Positions 46,203 through 54,737 of a stretch of 64,000 nt of DNA are shown here, in pieces. Where the stretch lies: assembly GCF_001280425.1 (NCBI RefSeq), contig NZ_LIUF01000002.1, positions 1 to 64,000 on the forward strand. Reading direction: 5' to 3'. How positions within the stretch are numbered: the stretch's first letter is position 1; every line of letters starts with the position of its first letter. Below the pieces are notes generated by a model. The model made no database searches, was not told where the DNA came from, and saw nothing but the letters and a program-made list of their open reading frames with translations. The stretch is from Haloarcula rubripromontorii. GTDB taxonomy: Archaea; Halobacteriota; Halobacteria; Halobacteriales; Haloarculaceae. The position numbers and the translations under genes were made by a program.

Positions 46203-46499
46203 ATAGAATGGGTCAGCAAACTCCGTGAATCTGGTTGCATATGATTGCAATTTCCAAAGCGGGGTGGGCCGGTGTTTCAGTTGGCTTCCAACACCGCGTT
46301 ATAAAAAAAGACGAGCCTTAGATGCTCAGACAAGCAAAATCGGGCACACCGAAAGTTTCTAGGAGCTACAGCGCGTTTCGATTATTGCAGAACGCCAGAC
46401 GTGAGCCGGTGCGTCCGGGGACCGGTTGAAATCTCACAAGGAAAGCGCGAATCGCAGGAGGGCGCGGATGCTCTCGGCTAAGAATCGTGCGGTAAGGGG
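46203..46499. other. Right-end non-coding region of the element
   Basis: 297 bp with no convincing gene. A 7-bp stem (CGGTGTT 46270-46276, AACACCG 46290-46296) is followed by TTATAAAAAAA, which looks like a plus-strand box A rather than a terminator. GC rises toward the att site. Confidence 0.45.
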
Positions 46500-46518
46500 A
46501 TGCCGCCTCCCGGATTTG
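46500..46518. repeat. att site, right copy within tRNA-Phe
   Basis: 19 bp identical to 38504-38522, covering the 3' acceptor strand and part of the T-arm of tRNA-Phe. Crossing over between the two copies would excise an 8.0-kb circle and leave an intact tRNA. Confidence 0.9.
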
Positions 46519-46574
46519 AACCGGGGACAGCTCGATCTTCAGTCGAGTGCTCTCCCAGTCTGAGCTAAGGCGGC
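46502..46574 (-). tRNA. tRNA-Phe (anticodon GAA)
   Basis: 73 nt read on the minus strand: acceptor GCCGCCT/AGGCGGC, A-box TAGCTCAG, anticodon loop CTGAAGA, and T-arm CCGGG/TTCAAAT. CCA is not encoded. No intron. Its last 17 nt are part of the attachment core of the element on its 3' side, so the gene stays intact after integration. Confidence 0.95.
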
Positions 46575-46662
46575 GTGCACTCCAAGCGATGACGAGGGTA
46601 GAAAAAAGCATTTCGAAAGCGGGCGCAGATTCTGTGGTATCGACAAGTGGTTCGGCCGCCGA

Positions 46663-46782
46663 TTACGGGAGAAACAGGTCTGCGCTGTCGAACGTCTCGC
46701 CACAGTCGTCACATTCGTACTCAGTACCATTAGTCGTCGAGACGTGCCCGCTACAGGCCGGACACGTCGAGCCATCTATCAT
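46663..46782 (-). CDS. 39-residue zinc-ribbon protein
   Basis: ATG 46782 to TAA 46663: MIDGSTCPACSGHVSTTNGT, then EYECDDCGETFDSADLFLP. CPAC and CDDC pairs 17 residues apart form a minimal zinc ribbon. Very small zinc-ribbon proteins are common and conserved in haloarchaea; this one has no known role. It lies between two tRNA genes on the same strand. Confidence 0.65.
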   Translation of the reverse strand: MIDGSTCPACSGHVSTTNGTEYECDDCGETFDSADLFLP

Positions 46783-46912
46783 GCCACGCACTACCACCAC
46801 TCTGGATATATGGATTACGGGCGACTATCAATCGAGATAGGGAGCACGAAACGCGCCGAGTGAGGGCTGTGCAGACACTCTGTCGGCGCTCGGACTGTGG
46901 CAGGGGAACGCC

Positions 46913-47078
46913 CCTCACTTCGTTCGTCGCAGAATGGGTCCGGGCGGATTCGAACCACGGTCACTTCGCGTTGCTTCGTTCCCTGATTCGAATCCGCTGT
47001 TCCACACAGACACCGCTGGCTCCTCACTTCGTTCGTCGCAGTCGGTGTTAGAAGTGGGTCCGGGCGGATTCGAACCAC
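46913..47078. repeat. Duplicated tRNA-Val 3' end and neighbouring direct repeat
   Basis: TGGGTCCGGGCGGATTCGAA plus CCAC (24 nt) occurs at 46935-46958 and again at 47055-47078, where it is the 3' end of tRNA-Val. A second 20-nt repeat, CCTCACTTCGTTCGTCGCAG, occurs at 46913-46932 and 47022-47041. The first copy is a scar of a past insertion or duplication at the tRNA. Confidence 0.85.
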
Positions 47079-47128
47079 CGGCCTCGGCCTTGTAAAGGCC
47101 ACGTCATAACCAACTAGACCACGGACCC
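47056..47128 (-). tRNA. tRNA-Val (anticodon TAC)
   Basis: 73 nt on the minus strand: acceptor GGGTCCG/CGGACCC, anticodon loop TTTACAA within GGCC stems, and T-arm GGTTCGAATCC. CCA not encoded. Directly upstream (in transcription sense) of the zinc-ribbon and tRNA-Phe genes. Confidence 0.95.
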
Positions 47129-47225
47129 GTATTCCACCGTTTTCCATCGGCAGGAATAACGCTTTCTCTCTCGGTCGACAGTGGGCACCGACAGTATTAC
47201 CCACGGCCTGCCCCTCAGACGGAGT

Positions 47226-47810
47226 ATGCAGCGCCCTGCCGTGGTTGTTCTCGGACTGGTCGGCCTGCTCGTCGCTGCCGCCGTCGTCCTCCAGACCGGT
47301 CTCTGGGTCGAGGTGCTGGGAACTGGCGAGTACGAGGAGGGCACAGTGACGGTCCGGGAGGGAGCAGAGGCGACAACGACGGCAACACAGCCTCCAACGG
47401 ATGCTTCAACGCCGAGAACGACAGTTGCGGTGCGTGAAGACACCGCTGGGGAACCACTGGGCACGGTCGAGATTCGCATCGCACAGACGTTCAATCAGCG
47501 CTATGTCGGACTGAGCGAGACGGAGTCGCTCGGACCCAACGAGGGAATGCTGTTCGTCCACGACGAAGCGGGCCAGCACACCTACGTCATGCGGAACATG
47601 TCGTTCCCGCTTGATATCATCTTCATCGACGCCAACGGGACCATCACAACGATCCACCACGCGCCGCTCCCGCCGGAGGGGACCAGCGAGAGCGACCTGA
47701 CGGGGTACGAGGGGCGGGGCAAGTATGTCCTCGAAGTGAACCGCGGCTGGGCCAACCGGACCGGCGTCGAGGTGGGCGACCGGGTCGAACTGCCGCCCGA
47801 AGCCACGTAG
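47226..47810 (+). CDS. DUF192 protein, membrane-anchored
   Basis: 194 residues from ATG 47226. N-terminal hydrophobic anchor (residues 4-22), then a Thr-rich linker (40-70) and a DUF192 domain (about 72-194) with RYVGLSETESLGPNEGMLFV and MRNMSFPLDIIFIDANG. DUF192 proteins are small beta domains on the cell surface, of unknown activity. The next gene starts 39 bp on. Confidence 0.85.
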   Translation: MQRPAVVVLGLVGLLVAAAVVLQTGLWVEVLGTGEYEEGTVTVREGAEATTTATQPPTDASTPRTTVAVREDTAGEPLGTVEIRIAQTFNQRYVGLSETESLGPNEGMLFVHDEAGQHTYVMRNMSFPLDIIFIDANGTITTIHHAPLPPEGTSESDLTGYEGRGKYVLEVNRGWANRTGVEVGDRVELPPEAT

Positions 47811-47849
47811 CCCGACGGCCTTTTGCGGGCTCAGCCCCTGCATTCGATA

Positions 47850-49769
47850 ATGGATTTCGACGCGGGTTCGGACGACGACGTGTTCGAGGACGCCAGGGAA
47901 CGCGTCGACCGGCCGATGCTCCGACTGTTCACCGGCTACGGCCGGGGTCAGTTAGCGGCGTTCGTCGTCGGCCTGTGCAGTTCCATCGTTGCCCGGATGC
48001 TGGACCTGCTGCCGCCCATCCTTCTCGCGCTGGCTATCGACGCCATCTTCCTCCAGGAGGCCGAGTACGGCCTCTTTCTGGTTCCCGACGCCTGGATCCC
48101 GAGCGGGCAGGGGCCGCAGTTGTGGCTCACGGCCGGCATCATCGCCGCCTCGTTCGGCTTCGGGGCCGTCTTCCACTGGAGCCGGAACTGGGGGTGGAAC
48201 AAGTTCGCCCAGCACGTCCAACACGCCGTCCGGACCGACACCTACGAGACGATGCAGCGGCTGAACATGGACTTCTTCGCCGACAAGCAGACCGGCGAGA
48301 TGATGTCGGTGCTGTCGAACGACGTAAACAGGCTGGAGAAGTTCCTCAACGACGGCCTCAACTCCGCCTCGCGGATGATAATCATGGTCGTCGGCATCGC
48401 CACGTACCTGTTCTACATGAACTGGCAGCTGGCGCTGGTCGCGTTGCTTCCGGTGCCGCTTATCGCGGTGTTCACCAAGCGGTTCATCGAGACCATCCAG
48501 CCGAAATACGCCGAGGTGCGGTCGACGGTCGGGAAGCTCAACTCCAGGCTGGAGAACAACCTCAGCGGCATCCAGATAATCAAGACCGCCAACACCGAGC
48601 CCTACGAGGCCGACCGCGTCGAGGACTCCTCCGAGGACTACCTCGACGCCAACTGGGACGCCATCGAGACGCGCATCACCTTCTTCCCCGGCCTCCGGCT
48701 GGTCTCCGGTATCGGCTTCGTCGTCACGTTCGTCGTCGGCGGGCTGATGGTCACCGGGCAGGCACCCGGACCGCTGACGGCCCCGCTCTCCCGCGGGCAG
48801 TTCGTCGCGTTCATCATCTACACCCAGCGGTTCGTCTGGCCGATGGCTCAGTTCGGCCAGATTATCAATATGTACCAGCGGGCCTACGCCTCCGCCGAGC
48901 GCGTGTTCGGGCTGATGGACACGCCCGGCCGCCTCGAAGAGGCCGAGGACGCGCCGCCGCTGGCCGTGAACGACGGGCGAGTCGAGTACGAGGACGTGTC
49001 CTTCGGCTACGACAGTGACGACCCGGTGCTGTCGGACATCTCCTTCGCGGCCGACGGTGGCGAGACGGTCGCCCTCGTCGGCCCGACCGGCGCGGGCAAA
49101 TCCACCGTGCTGAAGCTCCTCCTCCGGATGTACGACGTGGACTCCGGTGCGGTCCGTATCGACGGCCAGAACGTCCGGGACGTACAGATTCAGAGCATCC
49201 GCCGCGCCATCGGCTACGTCAGCCAGGAGACGTTCCTGTTCTACGGCACCGTCCGGGAGAACATCGCCTACGGGACCTTCGACGCCACGGACGAGGAAAT
49301 CGTCGCCGCCGCGGAGGCCGCCGAGGCCGACCAGTTCGTCCGCAATCTCCCCGACGGCTACGACACGATGGTGGGCGAACGCGGCGTGAAGCTCTCCGGC
49401 GGCCAGCGTCAGCGCATCGCCATCGCCCGGGCGATTCTGAAGGACCCCGAAATCCTGATTCTCGACGAGGCGACCAGCGACGTGGACACGGAGACCGAGA
49501 TGCTCATCCAGCGGTCGCTCGACGACCTGACCGCCGACCGGACCACGTTCGCCATCGCCCACCGTCTCTCGACGGTGAAAGACGCCGACACGATTCTCGT
49601 CGTCGAGGACGGCCGCATCGTCGAACGCGGGACCCACGACCAGCTGCTGGCCGCCGACGGCCTCTATGCCAACCTCTGGGCGGTCCAGGCCGGCGAAATC
49701 GACGAGCTTCCCGAGGAGTTCGTCGAGCGGGCGATTCAGCGACGGGCGCGGACGGATGCCGACGACTGA
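47850..49769 (+). CDS. ABC exporter, fused permease-ATPase
   Basis: 639 residues from ATG 47850. Six-helix exporter domain (about 30-340), then an ATPase with Walker A GPTGAGKST, Q-loop, signature LSGGQRQR, Walker B ILILDEATSDVD and an H-loop in AIAHRLSTV. Half-transporter of the MsbA/Sav1866 type, working as a dimer to export lipids, drugs or peptides. Substrate unknown. Its stop codon is the first base triplet of a tandem repeat. Confidence 0.92.
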   Translation: MDFDAGSDDDVFEDARERVDRPMLRLFTGYGRGQLAAFVVGLCSSIVARMLDLLPPILLALAIDAIFLQEAEYGLFLVPDAWIPSGQGPQLWLTAGIIAASFGFGAVFHWSRNWGWNKFAQHVQHAVRTDTYETMQRLNMDFFADKQTGEMMSVLSNDVNRLEKFLNDGLNSASRMIIMVVGIATYLFYMNWQLALVALLPVPLIAVFTKRFIETIQPKYAEVRSTVGKLNSRLENNLSGIQIIKTANTEPYEADRVEDSSEDYLDANWDAIETRITFFPGLRLVSGIGFVVTFVVGGLMVTGQAPGPLTAPLSRGQFVAFIIYTQRFVWPMAQFGQIINMYQRAYASAERVFGLMDTPGRLEEAEDAPPLAVNDGRVEYEDVSFGYDSDDPVLSDISFAADGGETVALVGPTGAGKSTVLKLLLRMYDVDSGAVRIDGQNVRDVQIQSIRRAIGYVSQETFLFYGTVRENIAYGTFDATDEEIVAAAEAAEADQFVRNLPDGYDTMVGERGVKLSGGQRQRIAIARAILKDPEILILDEATSDVDTETEMLIQRSLDDLTADRTTFAIAHRLSTVKDADTILVVEDGRIVERGTHDQLLAADGLYANLWAVQAGEIDELPEEFVERAIQRRARTDADD

Positions 49770-49949
49770 AGCGGCGAGGACGCGATGTCCGAGCTGTCAG
49801 TGGTCGGCATTAGCTGATGAGTGAAGCGGCGAGGACGCCATGTCCGAGCCGTCAGTGGTCGGCATTAGCTGATGAGTGAAGCGGCGAGGACGCCATGTCC
49901 GAGCCGTCAGTGGTCGGCATTAGCTGATGAGTGAAGCGGCGAGGACGCC
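49767..49949. repeat. 55-bp tandem repeat, three full copies and a partial fourth
   Basis: Units begin at 49767, 49822, 49877 and (partial, 18 nt) 49932. Copies 2 and 3 are identical; copy 1 differs at two bases. Each unit holds ATGAGTGA at its junction, and each internal junction opens a 20-codon frame (MSEAARTPCPSRQWSALADE) that ends in the next copy. The 55-bp period is not a multiple of three. Confidence 0.95.
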
Positions 49950-50009
49950 TATCCGGTCCGAGGGTGGGCGGCACAAACGATTATTACGGGTTGTGTTGTA
50001 CGCTAGTAC

Positions 50010-50450
50010 ATGTCAACCACGTACCTCGCTAGCATGGGTCTAATGGGTGTGTTCGTGGTGGCGGTAGTCGCATGGATGGTCCGGGGACGCCGCTGGTATC
50101 AGTACAGCCCGGGGGCGTCGACGAGCGGCCGGTCACCGGTGGGCGACCGCGAGAGCCGATTCGAGGCGTACGCCGACCGCCCACTGGCCTGGGTCGCCGC
50201 GTTCGCGGTCCTGGTCGTCGGGCTGCTGGTCGGCGTCGTGGCGTCCATCTCTGGCCCCGTCGAGACCCAATCGATAGCGGGCCTGACGGTCGCTGTCGTC
50301 GGCGGGGCGGGCCTCTGTGGCTACCTGCTGTTCGGCGTGTATCTCTCGGCGACGCGTCGAGGGCATCCCCGCTCGCTGGCGGTCGCGGAATCCGCGACCG
50401 TCGCCGGCGTGCTCTTTCTCATCGCGGTCAGCTTCCAGCTACTTGCCTGA
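50010..50450 (+). CDS. Four-helix membrane protein near oxidase operon
   Basis: 146 residues, about four hydrophobic segments (1-24, 55-78, 84-108, 124-145) and a Tyr/Gly/Ser loop (GRRWYQYSPGASTSGRSPVG). Convergent with the cytochrome oxidase operon (5-bp gap to subunit IV). No motif recognised. An oxidase link is only positional. Confidence 0.65.
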   Translation: MSTTYLASMGLMGVFVVAVVAWMVRGRRWYQYSPGASTSGRSPVGDRESRFEAYADRPLAWVAAFAVLVVGLLVGVVASISGPVETQSIAGLTVAVVGGAGLCGYLLFGVYLSATRRGHPRSLAVAESATVAGVLFLIAVSFQLLA

Positions 50451-50455
50451 CCCCT

Positions 50456-50722
50456 TCACAGTATCGAGTACGCCGCTGCGCCGGTCAGCGCGAGTGCGGC
50501 GACGGTCCCGCCCAGCACGAGGTACGTGACTGCGCGGGGTTCCCAGCGCAGGTGCTGGTAGTAGGCGGCGACGCCGACGGCCTTGATTACCGACAGCACC
50601 ATGATGATGGCGAAGGCGGCCCAGTAGGCGCTGTCGACGAGGCCGGTGAATTCGACGACCGCCTGCGCGGTCGCGAACGCGAACAGTACGACGTATATCG
50701 CGGTGTAGCCTTTCCAGTCCAT
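50456..50722 (-). CDS. Cytochrome c oxidase subunit IV-like
   Basis: 88 residues with three membrane helices; the central IIMVLSVIKAVGVAAYYQHLRW matches the CoxIV/CtaF family (also COX4 of bacteria). It is the last gene of the oxidase operon, starting 4 bp after the fused I-III gene. Confidence 0.82.
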   Translation of the reverse strand: MDWKGYTAIYVVLFAFATAQAVVEFTGLVDSAYWAAFAIIMVLSVIKAVGVAAYYQHLRWEPRAVTYLVLGGTVAALALTGAAAYSIL

Positions 50723-50726
50723 TGTT

Positions 50727-53297
50727 CTAGAGGATGTAAAACAGCGGGAACAGGAACAGCCAGACGATGTCGACGAAGTGCCAGTACAGCCCGAAGTACT
50801 CGATGGCCCTGTCGTCGCCCTGATAGGCCCCGTTCCAGGCCCTGACGGTCATGTAGGCACAGATGATGAGCCCGATGGTGACGTGGGCCCCGTGCAGTCC
50901 CGTCGTCAGGTAGAACGTCGACGACGCGATGTTCGTCGAGAGGTTCCAGCCGTTCGGGAACGCCTCCGTGCTGATGTGGAACAGGTGCTGCCACTCCAGC
51001 CCCTTGTTGATGAGGAAGCCGACGCCGAGCGCGAACGTCCCGACGAGCGCGGCGACGGTCCCGCGCTTGCTCTCCCGTTCGGCGGCGACCATCGCCAGCA
51101 CGACGAGGAAACTCGACGTGAGCAACAGGTACGTGTTGATGAGGCCGGGCATCGTCACGTGTTCGGCGGGGATGAGGTCGTGGTGCCAGGCCGTCCAGCC
51201 GTAGGCGACCCGGACGAAGGCGTAGGAGCCGATGAACGCGCCGAACAGGACGATGTCGCTCGCGAGGAACGTCCACATCCCGAGCTTCATCTTCTCGACC
51301 GACGAGAAGGGCCAGCGCTCCGCGATGGCCATCTCGGGCGCGTGGAACGGCTCGCGGGTCATCCCGAACAGCGACCCGAACGTCACGAGGCCGCCGACGG
51401 CCGCCATCGACAGGTAGAACACGCTTCCCGTCCGCACGCCCGAGAGGCCGAGGAAGGCGATGAACCCGCCGAGGCTGACGAGGAACGGCCAGAAACTCGC
51501 GTGGCTGGCGTGTTCCTCGCCGGCGGTCTCGTGGGCGGGCTCCATTTCGGTGGCTGTCACCGCGGCCCTCGCTGTCACCGCGCCCCCGTCCGTCGCGGTC
51601 CCGCCGTCGGTCGCCGCGTGGCCGTGCGCTGCGGCGCCGGGCGCGCGGTCGGTCCGCTCGGCGACCGTCTCGTCGTCGAGGAACTCCAGCTTGCCGGTGG
51701 CGTAGCTCGGGATGCCGGGGAAGTTCTCAAGCGGCGGCGGCGAGGAGACGGCCCACTCGGCGGAGGTGGCGTACTCCCAGGGATTGGGGCCGACGTCCTC
51801 GCCGCGCCAGAGGCTGACGAAGAGGTTGTAGAACATGATGAGGAAGCTTGCCCCCAGCACGAACCCGCCGACGGTCGCCATCGTGTGCCATATCTGCAGG
51901 CCCTCGGGGTAGACGAACACCCGCCGGGGCGTCTCCCAGGCGATGAACATCGGGAAGTACAGCAGATTGAAGCCGAGGAAGTAGACGCCGAACTGGATCT
52001 TCCCCAGGCGCTCGTTGTACATCTTCCCCGTGATCTTCGGGTACCAGTAGTACAGCCCGCCAAAGAGTGCCGTCGCGCCCGCGACCATCACGTAGTGGAA
52101 GTGCGCGACGACCCAGTAGGTCCCGCGGAACTGGTAGTCGAGCACGATAGCGCCCAGGAAGACGCCGGTGATGCCGCCGATGATGAACAGGATGAGCGCG
52201 CCCAGCGAGAACAGGAACGGCGTGGTAAAGCGAACCCGCCCCTTCGCCATCGTGTAGATGAGCGAGAACACCATCAGGTCGAAGGGCAGCGAGATGCCGA
52301 TGGTGGTCGCCATGAAGATTGTCTTGATGGGGAGGTTGATGCCGGTCAGGAACATGTGGTGCATCCAGACGACGAAGCTCTGGATGGCCACCAGCACCAT
52401 CGAGATAATGAACCACTTGCGGCCGACCAGCCGGCGGCCGGTGAAGGTCTGGAAGCACTCGGCCATCACGCCCAGCGCCGGGAAGAAGACGATGTACACC
52501 TCTGGATGGCCGAAGAACCAGAACAGGTGCGCCCACAGCAGCGAGGCACCCGGGTTGTCCGCGTCGGTCGCCATCGTCGTCCCGTCGATGGAGTACTGGA
52601 AGTAGGTCGTCCCGAGGATGTGGTCGGAGGCGAGTATCATCAGCGCCGCGAGCAGCGCCGCAAAGGCAAAGAGCATCATCCAGACGGTGAGGTTGATAGA
52701 CAGCGAGAAGATGGGGATATCGCGCATCCGAAGGCCCTCGGCGCGCATGCGGTACATCGTCGTCAGGAAGTTTACCGACCCCAGCGTCACGGCGGCGGTG
52801 AACATGATGAGCGCCAGCACGACTGAGGTCGCGCCCAGCCCCTCGCCGGGGATGTACGCCGGCGTGTTCAGCGGAGCGTACATCGTCCACCCGCCCGCAA
52901 AGGTGGTCCCCTGGAAGAAGGAGACGCCCATCAAGATACCCGAGAACAGGTACAGCCAGTACGAGAGCGCGTTCAGACGCGGGAACGCGAGGTCGTCGGC
53001 CCCTATTTGCAGGGGAACGAGGTAGTTCGCGAACCCGAACGCAAAGGGCGAGATGAACCAGAACACCATCAGCAGGCCGTGGGTCGACACCGCCTGATTG
53101 TACCCCATCGACCCCAGCAGGTCAGCGCCCGAGGAAATCAGTTCCAGGCGGAACAAGAGTGCGAGGACGCCACCGAAGACCAGGAAGAACAGCGCGGTGA
53201 TGAGATACAGCACGCCGATGTCCTTGTGGTTCGTCGTGAGGAACCACCGGGTGACCGACGACTTCGGTGGCAGGCCGTGTTCGTGGTCGTGGCTCAT
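50727..53297 (-). CDS. Cytochrome c oxidase subunits I and III, fused
   Basis: 856 residues. Subunit I part (about 1-560): heme and copper ligands in GHPEVY (His-Glu-Tyr crosslink), the MHHMFLTG pair and AHFHYVMVAG. It carries the E-helix and 12 helices of an A-type oxidase. Linker (about 560-640) is Ala/Thr/Asp-rich. Subunit III part (about 640-856): seven helices including GMWTFLASDIVLFGAFIG and LHGAHVTIGLI. It reduces O2 to water and pumps protons. The I-III fusion is known in some archaea and bacteria. It overlaps subunit II by 4 bp. Confidence 0.93.
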   Translation of the reverse strand: MSHDHEHGLPPKSSVTRWFLTTNHKDIGVLYLITALFFLVFGGVLALLFRLELISSGADLLGSMGYNQAVSTHGLLMVFWFISPFAFGFANYLVPLQIGADDLAFPRLNALSYWLYLFSGILMGVSFFQGTTFAGGWTMYAPLNTPAYIPGEGLGATSVVLALIMFTAAVTLGSVNFLTTMYRMRAEGLRMRDIPIFSLSINLTVWMMLFAFAALLAALMILASDHILGTTYFQYSIDGTTMATDADNPGASLLWAHLFWFFGHPEVYIVFFPALGVMAECFQTFTGRRLVGRKWFIISMVLVAIQSFVVWMHHMFLTGINLPIKTIFMATTIGISLPFDLMVFSLIYTMAKGRVRFTTPFLFSLGALILFIIGGITGVFLGAIVLDYQFRGTYWVVAHFHYVMVAGATALFGGLYYWYPKITGKMYNERLGKIQFGVYFLGFNLLYFPMFIAWETPRRVFVYPEGLQIWHTMATVGGFVLGASFLIMFYNLFVSLWRGEDVGPNPWEYATSAEWAVSSPPPLENFPGIPSYATGKLEFLDDETVAERTDRAPGAAAHGHAATDGGTATDGGAVTARAAVTATEMEPAHETAGEEHASHASFWPFLVSLGGFIAFLGLSGVRTGSVFYLSMAAVGGLVTFGSLFGMTREPFHAPEMAIAERWPFSSVEKMKLGMWTFLASDIVLFGAFIGSYAFVRVAYGWTAWHHDLIPAEHVTMPGLINTYLLLTSSFLVVLAMVAAERESKRGTVAALVGTFALGVGFLINKGLEWQHLFHISTEAFPNGWNLSTNIASSTFYLTTGLHGAHVTIGLIICAYMTVRAWNGAYQGDDRAIEYFGLYWHFVDIVWLFLFPLFYIL

Positions 53298-54103
53298 GCG
53301 AGGACACCTCCTGCGGTCGCGGCGGGCGCGGTCGGCGCTCCGAGACTGGCCGATTCGCTGGCAGTTCCGTTCGCCGTCTGGCCCTCACTCTGCCCGGCGG
53401 TCCCGTTATACCAGTCCTCGTACTCCTCCTGTGGCAGCACGACCACTTCCGCCGTCATCAGCGAGTGACCGCTGCCACACAGTTCGTAGCACTTGGCGGT
53501 GTAGTTCCCGGTCTCGTTGGCCGTGAACCAAGCCGAGGTGTACTGACCCGGCACGGCGTCGGTCTTGACCCGCACCGCCGGGATTCCGAAGTTGTGGAAC
53601 ACGTCCGTCGAGGTCACCCGTAACCTGACCACCCGGTCCTGTGGTACGTAGAGCGTGTTTGTCGTGTGCCCGTTCGGGTAAATGAAGTCCCAGCCGAAGC
53701 GGTACCCCTCGACGTCGATCTCCAGCGCCTCCTCCTGGGCCGGGTCGGGACCCTGCTCGATGTACAGCAGTTGCGAGTACGTCCAGGCGATGAGCGAGAC
53801 GACGATGATGGCGCTGATGCTGAACGAGTAAAACACCTTCCGACCGCCCGAACCGCCGGTCGGCAGCTCACCCATTTCGGGGCGCTCGACCTTGTCGGCG
53901 TACGGGTCCGTCTCGCCGTCGTCGCGGTACTTCAGCGCGTGGTACATGGTGTACGCCACGACGACCACCCCGACAGCCGTCCCCAGCAGCAGGAACACCT
54001 CGAATATCTGGTCGAACACCGCACTCGGTGCCCTGACGTCGCCACCGTGCAAGGGGAACACAACCGCGGTATGTGTTATCATGGGTCCCGCCATTATCTT
54101 CAT
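53294..54103 (-). CDS. Cytochrome c oxidase subunit II
   Basis: 269 residues from ATG 54103, chosen because GTG 54115 lacks support and a box A (54147-54157) would leave a short leader. Two membrane helices, then a cupredoxin domain. CuA ligands: H in VFHNFGIPAVRVK, C and C in CYELCGSGHSL, with H and M following. It accepts electrons from a donor (halocyanin-type, inference) and passes them to subunit I. First gene of the operon. Confidence 0.92.
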   Translation of the reverse strand: MKIMAGPMITHTAVVFPLHGGDVRAPSAVFDQIFEVFLLLGTAVGVVVVAYTMYHALKYRDDGETDPYADKVERPEMGELPTGGSGGRKVFYSFSISAIIVVSLIAWTYSQLLYIEQGPDPAQEEALEIDVEGYRFGWDFIYPNGHTTNTLYVPQDRVVRLRVTSTDVFHNFGIPAVRVKTDAVPGQYTSAWFTANETGNYTAKCYELCGSGHSLMTAEVVVLPQEEYEDWYNGTAGQSEGQTANGTASESASLGAPTAPAATAGGVLA

Positions 54104-54212
54104 GATTCTTCCCACCCTGTAATAGGTATTGGGGACAGATTGATGACATATTTACTTCAACACCCAAACGTGTGCGGGAACTTTTTTATTCATTGGCATG
54201 TTACAACACACC

Positions 54213-54737
54213 ATGGAAGACACCTCACCCGGCGTCGAGGACCCGACGATAAACGACGACGGTCTCACCGAGGCCGAGGAGTTCGACAGTCTCGCCGGGA
54301 TTATTGCCGACGGCGTCGTCGGTGCCGCTGGCGGACTGGTCGGGACAGCGATGATGACGGTCGTCTTCCTCATCGCCCAGTCACTGGGCGCGTTCAACCT
54401 CGACGACTTTGCCATCCTCACCGAACTTGTGGGTCTGACCGGCTACGTGCCGGAAGTCCTGTTCGGCTTCTTCATTTTCCTCGGCGGCGGCATGTTCCCG
54501 TGGCCGCTGCTGTTTGCCTCGCTGAAGGCGTACCTCCCTGGCCAGTCCGACCACGTCAGCGGCGCGTTCTTCGGTGCGGCCATGTGGACTGGGTTCGTAC
54601 TCGCTTTTTATGCCGGCCAGTCCGGACTCACGCTGGTGTTGTATGCGGTGCTGACGCTCGTCGCTCACATCGTCTACGGTATCGGACTTGGGGCGGTGTT
54701 CAACTACTTTTCGACCCGCCCGGATTCAATCGTCTGA
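54213..54737 (+). CDS. DUF6789-like four-helix membrane protein
   Basis: 174 residues from ATG 54213. A TTTTTTAT box at about 54183-54189 lies 27 bp upstream and supports this start over ATG 54198. Acidic N-terminus (1-33), then four hydrophobic helices with GGLVGTAMMTVVFLIAQS and MFPWPLLFASLKAYLPG. It is divergent from the oxidase operon and may be associated with it. Function unknown. Confidence 0.7.
   Translation: MEDTSPGVEDPTINDDGLTEAEEFDSLAGIIADGVVGAAGGLVGTAMMTVVFLIAQSLGAFNLDDFAILTELVGLTGYVPEVLFGFFIFLGGGMFPWPLLFASLKAYLPGQSDHVSGAFFGAAMWTGFVLAFYAGQSGLTLVLYAVLTLVAHIVYGIGLGAVFNYFSTRPDSIV

Larger units (their letters stand above)
38504..46518. mobile_element. Integrated element at tRNA-Phe, about 8.0 kb
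   Basis: The ends share the 19-bp direct repeat ATGCCGCCTCCCGGATTTG (38504-38522 and 46500-46518). The right copy contains the last 17 nt of tRNA-Phe, so the insertion lies at the tRNA 3' end, the classic archaeal attachment site. The tyrosine integrase begins 82 bp inside the left end and reads inward. Cargo: PrimPol-like/AAA+ protein, winged-helix membrane protein, GmrSD nuclease and a PH-SHOCT protein flanked by long repeats. GC is visibly lower than the backbone, most clearly in 41750-45000. No capsid, portal or conjugation gene is visible, so it is a small plasmid-like or satellite-type element or its remnant. Confidence 0.88.

Noticed and set aside
46270-46310. Rho-independent terminator
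   Set aside because: The stem is followed by A residues on the plus strand, not T; on the minus strand the run precedes the stem. It looks more like a TATA box.
46322-46435. 37-codon frame MLRQAKSGTPKVSRS
   Set aside because: Codon use is unlike both backbone and element genes and it lies in a region with no ribosome or promoter support.
38504-46518. Provirus
   Set aside because: No capsid, spike, portal, terminase or packaging gene could be identified within the 8 kb.
49767-49949. CRISPR array
   Set aside because: Units are contiguous tandem copies with no unique spacers and no dyad typical of CRISPR repeats; no cas gene is present.
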